From Lentzea indica (GTDB lineage Bacteria; Actinomycetota; Actinomycetes; Mycobacteriales; Pseudonocardiaceae), in assembly GCF_012184385.1 (NCBI RefSeq), contig NZ_VSRL01000044.1, forward strand, positions 1 to 50,134: 50,134 nt of DNA, in the 5' to 3' direction. The translations under genes were made by a program, and so were the position numbers. The notes beneath the pieces are model-generated. The model was not told where the DNA came from, did not search any database, and saw nothing but the letters and a program-made list of their open reading frames with translations. This document shows, piece after piece, positions 26,194 to 35,603 of the stretch (position 1 is the stretch's first letter; each line of letters starts with the position of its first letter).

Positions 26194-26997
26194 ATGTCTG
26201 AACGGGTGAGCTGGGTTCCTGAAGGTCTCGACACCGGAAAGCCGAGTGCTGCTCGTCTCTACGACTACCTGCTCGGCGGCGGCCACAACTTCGCCGCCGA
26301 CCGGACACTCGCGGAGAAGTTCCTGCAGGCCCAGCCGAACGCGCGCACGATCGCACGGCTGAACAGGGCGTTCCTGCGCCGGGCCGTGCTGTTCATGATG
26401 GACAACGGGATCCGGCAGTTCCTCGACCTCGGCTCCGGCATCCCCACGGTCGGCAACGTGCACGAGATCGCGCAGAAAGCGGATCCGGAGACCAACGTCG
26501 TGTACGTGGACTTCGAGGAGGTCGCGGTCGCGCACAGTCAGCTCATCCTGGAGAACGACCCGCGCGCGACGATCATCGAGGAGGACATGACCCGCCCCGC
26601 AGACGTGCTGAAGGCCGCAGGAGAGAGCGATCTCATCGACTTCACGCGGCCCGTCGGCGTGCTGACCGCAGGTGTCTTCCACTTCGTGTCACCGGAGGCC
26701 GACCCGCGCGCGGTCGTGGCCGCCTACCGCGACGCCGTGCCCGAGGGCAGCTACCTGGCGTTCTCGCAGTTCACCCAAGACCTGCAGCCCGAGGAGATGG
26801 CCGGCGTCGTCGAGGTCATGAAGAAGAGCCAGAACCCGATGTTCCCGCGCACGAAAACGGAGATCGAGGGTCTCTTCGACGGCTTCGAACTGGTCGAGCC
26901 CGGCATCGTGCCGTTGCCGTTGTGGCGGCCGGAGGGCACGAACACCGACGATCCGGACAAGGCAGGCATTTACGCTGCTGTGGGCCGCAAGATCTAG
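26194..26997 (+). CDS. SAM-dependent methyltransferase, DUF574 family
   Basis: 267 aa from ATG 26194. The signature PSAARLYDYLLGGGHNFAAD opens the actinomycete-specific DUF574/S-adenosyl-methyltransferase family. The SAM-binding loop is FLDLGSGIPTVGNVHEIA, with acidic VVYVDFEEVAVAHSQ for the ribose hydroxyls. The family is expanded in actinomycetes and its substrates are generally unknown. It stands alone on the plus strand between two possible terminators, so context adds nothing about its substrate. Confidence 0.9.
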   Translation: MSERVSWVPEGLDTGKPSAARLYDYLLGGGHNFAADRTLAEKFLQAQPNARTIARLNRAFLRRAVLFMMDNGIRQFLDLGSGIPTVGNVHEIAQKADPETNVVYVDFEEVAVAHSQLILENDPRATIIEEDMTRPADVLKAAGESDLIDFTRPVGVLTAGVFHFVSPEADPRAVVAAYRDAVPEGSYLAFSQFTQDLQPEEMAGVVEVMKKSQNPMFPRTKTEIEGLFDGFELVEPGIVPLPLWRPEGTNTDDPDKAGIYAAVGRKI

Positions 26998-27042
26998 CCC
27001 GCTTGTCGATGTTGGCCAGGGGGCGGTGAATCCGTACGCTCT

Positions 27043-29018
27043 GTGAACAGGATGGAACTTCCGGAGCTCGCCGCCCGCTGGATGCACGCGCTGACGTCAA
27101 CCGCGTACATCCCGCTGTCCCACGCCGAAATCCAGCAGGTTCTTCTCGATGCGCTCGTGGAGCTGCCGGAGTCACCTGAGTCGGTGGCCACTCGATTGGT
27201 GTCACTGCACGCAACCGGCCCTGACTCCTTGCGTGCCACGATCGACGTTCTTTCGCCCAAGTTCGAACTACCTCTGCTCGCCCGGTTGAGCTCCGCGTAC
27301 GCACACGCCATGCGACTGGACGCGTTCGACCAGCAGGAGCAGATCAAGGTCGCGATCGTGCGGGCCAAACAGCGGGTCGAGCGCACGCTGAAGGTCAGCC
27401 AGGCGCGGTTCCAGGAGGTGTTCGCCTCTTCCGCGCTGGGCATCGCGATCACCGGCTTCGACGGCAAGTGCGTCGAGGCGAACGACACGCTCGCCGAGAT
27501 CGTGGGCCTGGAGTCGGGCACCGACCTCATCGGGCGGCAGCTGATCGACTTCTTCCACCCGGAGGACAAGACCGCGCTGGCCGCCTCGTACCGGCAGGTG
27601 CGCGAGGGTCAGGTCGACAGGTTCCGCGACCAGCGCAAGCTGATCCGCGAGGACGAGGAGCCGGTGTGGGTGTACCTCGCGGCGTCGCTGGTGCGTGACG
27701 CGGACGGCGAGCCGGCGCACCACGTGACGATGGTCGAGGACATCAGCGACCTGCACCTGTTGCAGCGCAACCTGGACCACCAGCTGCTGCACGACTCGCT
27801 CACCGGGTTGTCGAACCGCCAGCACTTCATGACGCGGGTGGAACGAGGGCTCGGGGGCGACCCGATCACGTTGTACCACCTGGGTTTGGACGCGTTCTCG
27901 GTCGTGAACAACGGCCTGGGCCACGACACCGGCGACAAGCTGCTCAAGATCGTCGCCAACCGGCTCGGCAAGCTCGCCGGCGAGAAGAAGGCCGTGCTGG
28001 CACGGATCGGCGGCGACGAGTTCGCGATGATGACGTTCTCGGACAACGTCACCTCGACCATCGAGGAGATCCAGGACGCGCTCGCCGAACCGACCTTTGT
28101 GGACGATCACGGCATCGCACTGTCGGCGAGCATCGGCGTGGTCGACCGGCCGCCGGCGTTCGCGACAGCGGCCGAGCTGATGCGGTGTGCCAATGCCGCG
28201 CTGCGCCAGGCGAAAGCGCGCGGCAAGCGGCAGTGGGCCCTGCACGACCCGCACGACGACGCCCGCCGCCGCGGCAAGTACGCGCTGGCCGCGTCGATGC
28301 CGGGTGCGTGGGAGCACGGTGAGCTGGAGATCGTCTACGCGCCGGCGCACGACCTGGAGACCCGCGAGGTGCTCGGTGCCGTCGCCCGCCTGCACTGGGA
28401 CGACCTGAGCCACAACGACACGATGGCGCTCGCCGACTCGACGGGCCTGTCGCTGCCGATCGGCAGGTGGCTCCTGCGCGAGGCGTGCGCTCAGGCGGCG
28501 AGATGGGTGGCCGAGTTCGGCGACAGGGCGCCCGCGCTGCACATCGCGTTGGGCGCTTGCAGTCCCGCAACGAGGATCTCGTCGCCGACGTCAAGCGAGC
28601 GCTCGACGAGACCGGTCTGCCGCCGGAACGGCTGCGGATCGCGCTCGACATCTCGTCGGTGCTGGCCGGGGACGACAACGCGGTGGTGCTGCACGACAGC
28701 GGCATCGTGACGGCGCTGGACGGGTTCCACGGCGGGCACGACGAACTGTCCGTCCTGACCGAGGTACCGGTCCGCGCGGTGATCACGCGCGCACCCGCAC
28801 CGAGACCGGATTCCCCGCTGCGCCAGGCGATGCGGGACCTCATCGCGACAGTGCACAGCTTCGGCGTGCGATTCGGCGTCGACGAGGTGCACACCCTCGA
28901 GGAAGCCGAGCACTGGCGGTCGGCCGGCGCGGACGGCGTGATCGGGCTGCTGCCCGCCCTGACCGCGGCCGAGGTGACCGAACTGCTGGCGGCGTGGCCT
29001 GGAACGTTGCCGAGGTGA
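27043..29018 (+). pseudogene. PAS-GGDEF-EAL(degenerate) protein, interrupted by a 1-nt frameshift
   Basis: A helical N-terminal region (about 1-115) leads to a PAS domain (about 120-245, FQEVFASSALGIAITGFDGK). A GGDEF domain follows, with intact RIGGDEFAMM and no RxxD inhibitory site, so diguanylate cyclase activity looks possible. The EAL domain is degenerate: GAVARLHW stands where EALVRW is expected. Near 28550 the frame turns to nonsense, whereas another frame continues the EAL fold (LQSRNEDLVADVKRALDETG, then LPPERLRIALDISSVLA) to 29018. One missing base restores it, so sequencing error is likely. TTGGCC-N17-TACGCT (27012-27040) is a possible promoter. GTG 27043 or ATG 27052 may be the start. 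Confidence 0.85.
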
Positions 29019-29046
29019 TTCGCGGTCAGGCGGGCGCATCGTGGTG

Positions 29047-29092
29047 CCGCCCCCGCGTCCTCATACTGGACCGTATGGGGGCGCGGGGGCGG
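29047..29092. terminator. Bidirectional terminator between convergent genes
   Basis: An 11-bp G/C stem, CCGCCCCCGCG (29047-29057) with CGCGGGGGCGG (29082-29092), encloses a second short stem CATAC/GTATG. It lies between the GGDEF gene stop (29018) and the pntB stop (29150), which converge. Confidence 0.75.
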
Positions 29093-29149
29093 TGCCGCGA
29101 GGCGTCCTACTGAGCGTGAATCAGCCGCCAACGTTCCTGGTCACGCCGC

Positions 29150-30507
29150 CTACAGCTGCTTCACCGCCGCCAGAAGTTTGGTGAGCGAGTCCTTCGCGTC
29201 CCCGAACAGCAACGTCGTCTTCGGGTTGTACAGCAACTCGTTGTCCACGCCCGCGAAGCCGGGCCGCATCGAGCGCTTCATGAACACCACGGACTTCGCG
29301 CGGTCCACGTCGAAGATCGGCATGCCGTAGATCGGGCTGGACGGCTCGTCCCGTGCGCCGGGGTTCACCACGTCGTTCGCGCCGACCACCAGCGCGACGT
29401 CGATCGACGAGATGCCGGGGTTGATGTCGTCGAGCTCCTTGAGCTGCTCGTACGGAACGTCGGCCTCGGCCAGCAACACGTTCATGTGCCCCGGCATGCG
29501 CCCCGCGACGGGATGAATCCCGTACGACACGCTGACTCCGCGCCGTTCGAGCTGCGACACGAGCTCCCGTGCCGCGTGCTGTGCCTGCGCCACCGCGAGC
29601 CCGTAGCCGGGTACGACGACCACGTTGTTCGCGTATCCCAACAGGATCGCGACGTCCTCGACCGTGCCCGACTTGACCGACCGCTGCTCGTCCTGGTGCG
29701 CGGCAACGGTCGTCGCCTTGAACGCGCCGAACAGGATGTTCGCGAGCGATCGTCCCATCGCCTGCGCCATCAACCGGGTCAGGATGGTGCCGGACGCGCC
29801 GACGAGCGTGCCGGCGACGATCAGCAGCGTGTTCGCCAGCACGTAACCGGACGCGGCGACCGCGAGACCGGTGAACGCGTTGAGCAACGAGATCGCGATC
29901 GGCACGTCCGCGCCGCCGACCGGCAGCACGAACAGCACACCGAGCGCGAGCCCGACGACCGCCAGCAGCCACAGCAGGAAGCCGTTCGGCACCGCCATCG
30001 TCAAAGCGCACAGGCAACCGAGGAGGCACCGGCGGCGATCGCGAGCTGCTGCCCCGCCGGCAGGAGCACCGGCCGCGTGGTCATCAGCTCCTGCAGCTTC
30101 AGGAACGTGACCACCGAACCGGAGAAGCTGACCGAGCCGATCAGCACCGTCAGCACGGTCGCCAGCCGGAACATCACAGTGCTGTCCGGTACCGCGAAGA
30201 ACTCCGCCAACGCCACGAGAGCCGCCGCGGCACCACCGACTCCGTTGAACAGAGCCACCATCTGCGGGATGGCGGTCATCTTCACCGACCGGGCGGCCGG
30301 GATGCCCACCACCACACCGAGTGCGACGGCGACCAGGATCCACAGTCCGTTGTGGACTACGCCGTGCAGGTACGCGGTGACGACGGCGACCAGCATGCCG
30401 AACGCGCCGACGAAGTTGCCGTAGCGTGCGTATTTGGGTGAGCTCAAGCCTTTCAGCGCCAGGATGAAGCACAGCGCAGCGACGAGGTACATCAGCTGGA
30501 CGATCAT
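29150..30507 (-). pseudogene. pntB: NAD(P) transhydrogenase beta subunit, interrupted by a 1-nt frameshift
   Basis: The ATG start at 30507 overlaps pntAb by 4 bp. The N-terminal half (MIVQLMYLVAALCFILALKG, later TVLTVLIGSVSFSGSVVTFL) is the membrane domain. At about 30005-30020 this frame stops, and another frame carries on with NGFLLWLLAVVGLALGVLFV, the remaining helices and the NADP(H)-binding domain. The latter has GYGLAVAQAQHAARELVSQL, HPVAGRMPGHMNVLLAEADV and the C-terminus DSLTKLLAAVKQL. One missing base accounts for the break. With pntAa and pntAb it forms the proton-translocating enzyme that makes NADPH from NADH. The neighbours are intact and the family is conserved, so a sequencing error is the simplest reading. 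Confidence 0.9.
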
Positions 30508-30770
30508 TTCCTGAACATCTCCAGCATCCGGTCGGTCACCACGAAGCCGCCGACGACGTTGACCGTGGCGAGAAAGACCGCGAGCAGCCCGAGAACCAGC
30601 TCCAGGGTGCTCTCGGCGGACCCGGTGATCAGGATCGCGCCGACGAGGATCACGCCGTGGATGGCGTTCGCACCGGACATCAGCGGTGTGTGCAGGATCG
30701 TGGACACCTTCGAGACCACCTCGAAGCCCACGAACACGGCCAGCACGAAGATCGTCAGCAGGTCGATCAC
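30504..30770 (-). CDS. pntAb: NAD(P) transhydrogenase alpha-2 (membrane) subunit
   Basis: 88 aa with three hydrophobic segments: LTIFVLAVFVGFEVVSKVST, NAIHGVILVGAILITGS and LVLGLLAVFLATVNVVGGFV. It matches the membrane part of split-alpha transhydrogenases, with TPLMSGANAIHG conserved. It starts in the end of pntAa and ends in the start of pntB (4-bp overlaps on both sides), so the three are translationally coupled. Confidence 0.93.
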   Translation of the reverse strand: MIDLLTIFVLAVFVGFEVVSKVSTILHTPLMSGANAIHGVILVGAILITGSAESTLELVLGLLAVFLATVNVVGGFVVTDRMLEMFRK

Positions 30771-31873
30771 GGCAACTCCTTGCGGATCTGACCGTCGTGA
30801 GTGACGCAGCAGCCGTCGAGCACCTCGTCGTCGAGGTTCGGCACCACCGACCCGTCCACGATCATCAGCTTGAGCAGGTTGAGCACGTTGCGCGAGTACA
30901 GCCGGCTCGCGTGCACCGGCATCGACGACGGCAGGTTCAACGCGCCGTGCACCAGCACCTCGCCGACCCAGGTCTCTTTGCCGGCAACGGATGCGGCGCA
31001 GTTGCCGCCGGACTCCGCGGCCAGGTCGACCAGCACGGAACCGGGTGCCATCGCCTTGAGCATGTCGGTCGTGACGAGCACCGGGGCCTTGCGCCCGGGA
31101 ATCGCGGCCGTGGTGATCACGACGTCGGACGCCGCGACGTGTTCGCCGATCAGTTCTCGTTGGCGTTCAAGGAACTCCTCGGACTGCACGGACGCGTAGA
31201 CACCGGACTGCGTCTCCAGGTCCAGTTCGAGGAACTTCCCCCCGAGGCTGCGGACCTCCTCGCCCGCGGCCTTGCGCACGTCGTACGCCTCGACGACGGC
31301 ACCGAGCCTGCGCGCGGTCGCGATCGCCTGCAGTCCGGCGACACCGGCGCCCAGGACCAGCACCTTGGCAGGAGGCACGGTGCCGGCGGCGGTGGTGAAC
31401 ATGGGAAGGAAGCGCGGTAGTCGTTCGGCGGCGACCAGGACGGCCCGGTAGCCGGCCACCAACGCCTGTGAGGACAGGGCGTCCGCGCTCTGGGCGCGCG
31501 TGACCCGTGGCAGCAGGTCGAAGCTGAACGACGTGACGCGACGGTCGCGGTAGACCTCGAGGAGCTCTCGCTCGCTGCCCGGCTGCAGGAAGCTGATCGT
31601 GATCGCGCCGGGCTTGAGCAACCCGGCCTGTTCGATGGTCAACGGCTGCACGGACACGACGACGTCGGACTCCGGCGTCGGGTCCTCGGGCGTCACGGTC
31701 GCCCCGGCCGCGCGGTAGGCGGCGTCGAGGGCGTGGGCGTGACGGCCCGCGCCTTCCTGGACGTGCACGGTCAATCCGGCATCGACCAACGACGACACCG
31801 TCTCAGGTACACAGGCGACGCGACGCTCGGCGGGCCGCGACTCTGCGGGTGCTCCCACTTTCACCGTACGCAC
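30767..31873 (-). CDS. pntAa: NAD(P) transhydrogenase alpha-1 (NAD-binding) subunit
   Basis: 368 aa. The N-terminal domain has the family opening VGAPAESRPAERRVACVPET and ISFLQPG. The NAD fold has VLVLGAGVAGLQAIATARRL followed by YDVRKAAGEEVRSLGGKFLE. VDLAAESGGNC and the C-terminal YSRNVLNLLKLM are also typical. It binds NADH on the cytoplasmic side. GTG 31873 is the first good start (GTG 31864 is an alternative) and has no clear ribosome site, so it may have its own leaderless promoter in the 30-bp gap after the permease. Confidence 0.93.
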   Translation of the reverse strand: MRTVKVGAPAESRPAERRVACVPETVSSLVDAGLTVHVQEGAGRHAHALDAAYRAAGATVTPEDPTPESDVVVSVQPLTIEQAGLLKPGAITISFLQPGSERELLEVYRDRRVTSFSFDLLPRVTRAQSADALSSQALVAGYRAVLVAAERLPRFLPMFTTAAGTVPPAKVLVLGAGVAGLQAIATARRLGAVVEAYDVRKAAGEEVRSLGGKFLELDLETQSGVYASVQSEEFLERQRELIGEHVAASDVVITTAAIPGRKAPVLVTTDMLKAMAPGSVLVDLAAESGGNCAASVAGKETWVGEVLVHGALNLPSSMPVHASRLYSRNVLNLLKLMIVDGSVVPNLDDEVLDGCCVTHDGQIRKELP

Positions 31874-31903
31874 GTTACGCGATCAAAGGTGACCTGGGCC
31901 ACA

Positions 31904-32974
31904 TCACAGTTGCCAGAGAACCGCACCGGCGAGGACCAGGCACCCCACCAGCCCAATCGCGGGAACGACGCGCTTACCGAGCGTCCACGCGCTGGCGTTG
32001 GCGATCGCGTAGTAGAGCAGCACGCAGAACGAGCTGAACACGATCGCCCTGGTGACGTCGACGGCCAGTACCAGCGCGATCGTCACCAGCCCTGTGGTGA
32101 TCTCGGCGACGCGCAGGTCGGCCAGCTGCTTGGGCAGCCTGCGGTCGCGGGCCATGGCCAGCGCGGTCCGGCTCACTCCTAGTTGGAGAGACAGCAGCGA
32201 GCCGAGAGCGGCCAGGCAGGCGGCGACCCGGATGACGGGCGCGAAGGTCGGCGACACGTCGGCGAGGGTCTTCGTGGCGAGGTCGCTGCCGAGGGCGTTC
32301 AACGCGGTCACGGCCACGACCGCGTAGACGATCAACGTGATCGCCAGCGAGATGACCACGGCACGCGGGATCGTTCGCTGAGGTTCCTTGACCTCCTCTC
32401 CGAGGGTGGCGATGCGCGCGTAGCCCGCGAACGCGAAGAACAGCAACGCGGCGGCGGGAAGGATGCCGGTCGGGAGGAAGTCAGCCGGCTCCGCCGCGTC
32501 CTGAGCTGTGACGGTCGTCAAGGCCAGCACGAGCAGGACCGCGATCACGATGATCCTGGTGGCCAGCGCGGACTTCTGGACACCGGTCAGGTTCAGCACG
32601 GTCAACGCCACGACCGACGCCACCGCTACGAGTTTGGGCGCACCGACGTAGGTGCCGACCGTCAGCGCCATGGCCGCGCACGACGCCGTCTTGCCCAGCA
32701 CGAACGCCCAGCCGGCCAGGTCGCCCCAGATCCGGCCGAGCCGTTCGCGCCCGTAGACGTACGTGCCGCCGGACTGCGGGTACTTCGCCGCCAGCCAGGC
32801 GCTCGACAACGCGTTGCAACAGGCGATCACACCCGCGATGACGAGGCTGACGAGCAGCGCGGACCCGGCCGCCGCCGCGGCCGGGGCGAACACCGCGAAC
32901 ACGCCCGCGCCGATCATCGAGCCGAGCCCGACGAAGACGGCGTCGGTCACGCCCAGACTCCTGGTGAGCTGCAC
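31904..32974 (-). CDS. APC-family amino acid permease
   Basis: 356 aa, GTG start with GGAGG very close to it. TM1 motif: VFVGLGSMIGAGVFAVFAPA, the substrate-binding GSMIGAG of APC carriers. It continues YPQSGGTYVYGRERLG and a TM6 region FFAFAGYARIATLGEEVKEP, also typical. The protein is shorter than usual (about 420-480), ending after about 11 helices, with no frame break seen. Substrate cannot be read from sequence. It lies 39 bp after nitric oxide synthase and 30 bp before pntAa, all on the minus strand, which suggests it feeds that pathway, perhaps with arginine. Confidence 0.88.
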   Translation of the reverse strand: MQLTRSLGVTDAVFVGLGSMIGAGVFAVFAPAAAAAGSALLVSLVIAGVIACCNALSSAWLAAKYPQSGGTYVYGRERLGRIWGDLAGWAFVLGKTASCAAMALTVGTYVGAPKLVAVASVVALTVLNLTGVQKSALATRIIVIAVLLVLALTTVTAQDAAEPADFLPTGILPAAALLFFAFAGYARIATLGEEVKEPQRTIPRAVVISLAITLIVYAVVAVTALNALGSDLATKTLADVSPTFAPVIRVAACLAALGSLLSLQLGVSRTALAMARDRRLPKQLADLRVAEITTGLVTIALVLAVDVTRAIVFSSFCVLLYYAIANASAWTLGKRVVPAIGLVGCLVLAGAVLWQL

Positions 32975-33013
32975 ACCTCCATCCCACCCGGCACGGACCG
33001 TGCGGGCAAGCGA

Positions 33014-34189
33014 TCAGTGAGCGACCGGACACTTCCCGGGAGCCGCCGCGGGGAAGAAGTTCGGCAGCAGGTCCTGGGTGTCGTAGTAGCGGTGGTAGAC
33101 CGGCGTGAGGCCGCCCGACACGGGTGGCACGATCCACGACCAGTCAGCGGGACACGCCCGACCAGCCGCCTCCTCCTTCTCGAGGTGGGTGATGAACCGC
33201 TGAGCCTCGGTGTGGTGATCGGTGATCGTGACCCCGGCCTCGCCGAACGAGTGCAGGACGGCGCGATTGAGCTCGATCAACGCTCGGTCGCGCCACAACG
33301 TCGCCTCCGACGACATGTCCAGGCCCATCCGCTTGGCGATGTACGGCAGCAGGTCGTACCGGTCGTGGTCGGCGAGGTTGCGCGCACCGATCTCGGTGCC
33401 CATGTACCAGCCGTTGAACGGCGCCGACGGGTAGTCGACACCGCCGATGCGCAGTCGCATGTTGCTGATCGCGGGAACGGCGTGCCACTTCACGCCGAGC
33501 GCCCCGAGCCACGGGAGATCCGGGTGGGACAACGGCACCTCGAGCACCGCGTCGGCGGGGATCTCGACGAGTGCGGGGTCGTGCCCCTCGCAGGACACCA
33601 TCAGCGGCAGCACGTCGAACGGGCCGCGCGTGGCCGGCGGTTGCCAGCCGCGCTTCAACGCCAGCTCGGTCAACGCCAGATTTCGCGCATCACCGAGCAC
33701 ACCGCCGTCGGTGCCGCGGTAGGCGGCGTAGCGGACGATCTGCTCGTTGAGGATCTGCGGGGCGGGCATGCCGGGCTCAGCGGGGGCGAAGATCGTGATG
33801 ACGGGACGGATCTTGCCCTTGTTGGTGGCCACGCGGAGGTGCTCGACGCACTCCGCGGCCACGTCGGCGGGGGTGGAGACCTCGCGCAGGTCGCGCACTT
33901 TCAAGCTGCGCCAGTACAGGCGGCCGATGCAGCGGGAGCTGTTGCGCCAGGCCACGCGGGCGCCGAAGGTCAGTTCGGCGGTCGTGTGGCGGTAGGTGCC
34001 GGTGGCGGCGATCTCCGCGTGCACTTCGGCCAGCCTGTCCTCGACAGGGCCGAGGCCGGGGTGTTCGGCGTGGTGCTGGCGGACGAAGTCCTCCACCTCG
34101 GCAATGTCGATCTCGACGGTGTGCTCGACCTGCGCCGGGGGAAGCGCCGTGAGGGAACGGGGCATCACATCAGTCGGGACGGGGGTCAT
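33014..34189 (-). CDS. nos: Bacterial nitric oxide synthase oxygenase
   Basis: 391 aa, the usual size of bacterial NOS, which has only the oxygenase domain. The heme-ligand motif WRNSSRCIGRLYW holds the axial Cys. The substrate/pterin pocket regions are seen as FNGWYMGTEIGARNL and the C-terminal SWIVPPVSGGLTPVYHRYYD. It converts L-arginine to citrulline and NO, needing NADPH, a pterin/tetrahydrofolate and electrons from separate reductases. No reductase domain is fused. It heads a minus-strand run with an APC permease and the transhydrogenase genes. In streptomycetes NOS supplies NO for nitration or stress defence. Confidence 0.95.
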   Translation of the reverse strand: MTPVPTDVMPRSLTALPPAQVEHTVEIDIAEVEDFVRQHHAEHPGLGPVEDRLAEVHAEIAATGTYRHTTAELTFGARVAWRNSSRCIGRLYWRSLKVRDLREVSTPADVAAECVEHLRVATNKGKIRPVITIFAPAEPGMPAPQILNEQIVRYAAYRGTDGGVLGDARNLALTELALKRGWQPPATRGPFDVLPLMVSCEGHDPALVEIPADAVLEVPLSHPDLPWLGALGVKWHAVPAISNMRLRIGGVDYPSAPFNGWYMGTEIGARNLADHDRYDLLPYIAKRMGLDMSSEATLWRDRALIELNRAVLHSFGEAGVTITDHHTEAQRFITHLEKEEAAGRACPADWSWIVPPVSGGLTPVYHRYYDTQDLLPNFFPAAAPGKCPVAH

Positions 34190-34487
34190 GGCGAGGCACC
34201 GTAGTTGCGCTTTCGTGTGGCCGAAACCGCCTCTCGCGCTACGCCATCTGGATCACTGGACCGCGTCCGACACGCTCAGCGAGTGCTTGATACCGCAACC
34301 GGGTGACAAAGGGCGCGACAAAGGGTGGTTTTCGACTGTTATCTCACCGAGATCAAACATTGACCGGTGATCTAGTTCACCGGTGGATTCGACCCGTTCG
34401 AGTGAACCTTGCCGCGAGCAGCGACAGCGAGGTTCGTCGGTCGTCGCACGGGCCAAGCGAATCCACCGCACACCGTCCACTGTGTAC
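34190..34487. promoter_or_regulatory. Intergenic region upstream of nos with a dyad at 34363-34384
   Basis: 298 bp without a gene. It contains ACCGGTGA-N6-TCACCGGT (34363-34384), a perfect 8-bp dyad, and on the minus strand a direct repeat of CCCTTTGTC. It must hold the nos promoter and the end of the FAD monooxygenase transcript. The dyad is a candidate site for the regulator of nos; no known NO-sensor consensus was recognised. Confidence 0.5.
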
Positions 34488-35533
34488 TCACCAAGCACTC
34501 GCAGGCACTTCCCACGAAGAGAAACGGGTCATCCCGCGCACGGCCACCGAGCCGGGCAACGCCCGCAGCGCGAAGTTCCGCAACGCCAGCGCGATCGGCG
34601 ACCGCACCTCGATCCCGAACTTCCCCGCCAGCCGCGAGCCCTTCCACACCGCCTGGGTGCGAGGCCGCCGCAACGCGTCGTACCGGGCGAGATCACCGTC
34701 GACCGAAGCCAGCGTCACGGCGTCCTCCAGCGCCATGCACGCCCCCTGCCCCAGGTACGGCGTCATCGCGTGCGCCGCGTCGCCGAGCAGCGCCACCCGT
34801 CCGGACACGAACGTGGGCAACAGGGGCAGCTGGTAGATGTCGTGCCGGATCACGTCGGCGGTCGACGCCACCAGCTCCGGAAGCGGGTCGTGCCAGCCGG
34901 CGAACAACTCCGCCGGGTCCAGCGGGGCCGACGGCGGCGCGACGGCGGCGACGTACCAGCAGACCCTGCCGTCCCCCAGCGGCAGGATCCCCGCCTCGCC
35001 GCCGGGACCGAGTGCCTGCGTGATCGGCAGGTCGTAGGGACCCGGCGCCACCCCTCGCCACGCCGTGGCCCCCGCGTACACCGGTCCCGCGCGTCGGGCA
35101 GCAGCTCCGCGCGGAGGCGGCTGTTGATGCCGTCCGCCGCCACCACGAGGTCTGCGTCCAGCTCCTCAACGCCGGTCACCTCGACGTTGTTGAAAAGGAT
35201 CTCGGACGGCAACGCGCGCAGCAGGACACCGTGGAGATCGGCTCGATGCATCGCGATGACCTTCTCCTGGCCGACATCGGGCAAGTGCGCCAGCCAACGC
35301 CCATCAGACGCTCTGACACCGCCCGACACACGCGGAGTGCCCAGCCGTCGGACCTCGTCCGCGAGGCCCATCCACTCCAGCGCACGCAGCGCGTTGGGCA
35401 TCACGCCCACACCGGCGCCGATCTCGCCGAACTCGGCGGCACGTTCGTAGACGACGACCTCCCAGCCGACACGCCGCAACGACACCGCCGTCGCCAGTCC
35501 ACCGATGCCGCCGCCCACCACGATCGCTTTCAT
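34488..35533 (-). pseudogene. FAD-dependent monooxygenase, interrupted by a 1-nt frameshift
   Basis: The start ATG 35533 follows GAGG. The N-terminal frame has the FAD dinucleotide site AIVVGGGIGGLATAVSLRR and the DG motif DLVVAADGINSRLRAELLPD. Near 35080-35090 the family sequence moves to another frame: VYAGATAWRGVAPGPYDLPI, the GD motif VALLGDAAHAMTPYLGQGA and the C-terminus ending at 34488. One restored base joins them (LLPDARGPVYAGATAWRG or similar). The family (PHBH fold, about 350 aa) hydroxylates aromatic or polyketide substrates using NAD(P)H. It is divergent from a TetR gene, with three operator palindromes in between, so expression is likely induced by its substrate. Confidence 0.88.
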
Positions 35534-35542
35534 CCCGGCCTC

Positions 35543-35588
35543 CTCTACAGATGTAGAGGACTCTACACCTGTAGACTACAGCTGTAGA
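35543..35588. promoter_or_regulatory. Three tandem TetR operators, CTACA-N2-TGTAG type
   Basis: Three palindromes share the half-site CTACA/TGTAG with a 2-base spacer. Site 1 is CTCTACAGATGTAGAG (35543-35558). Site 2 is TCTACACCTGTAGA (35562-35575). Site 3 is CTACAGCTGTAG (35576-35587). Centres are 18 and 13 bp apart. They fill the divergent gap between the FAD monooxygenase start (35533) and the TetR start (35604), where a repressor would control both genes. Confidence 0.85.
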
Positions 35589-35603
35589 GAGACGAGGAGC
35601 ACG

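Noticed and set aside
31874..31930. CRP-like site GTGA-N11-TCAC before pntAa
   Set aside because: Spacing is not the 6 bases of known CRP/Glx-type sites.
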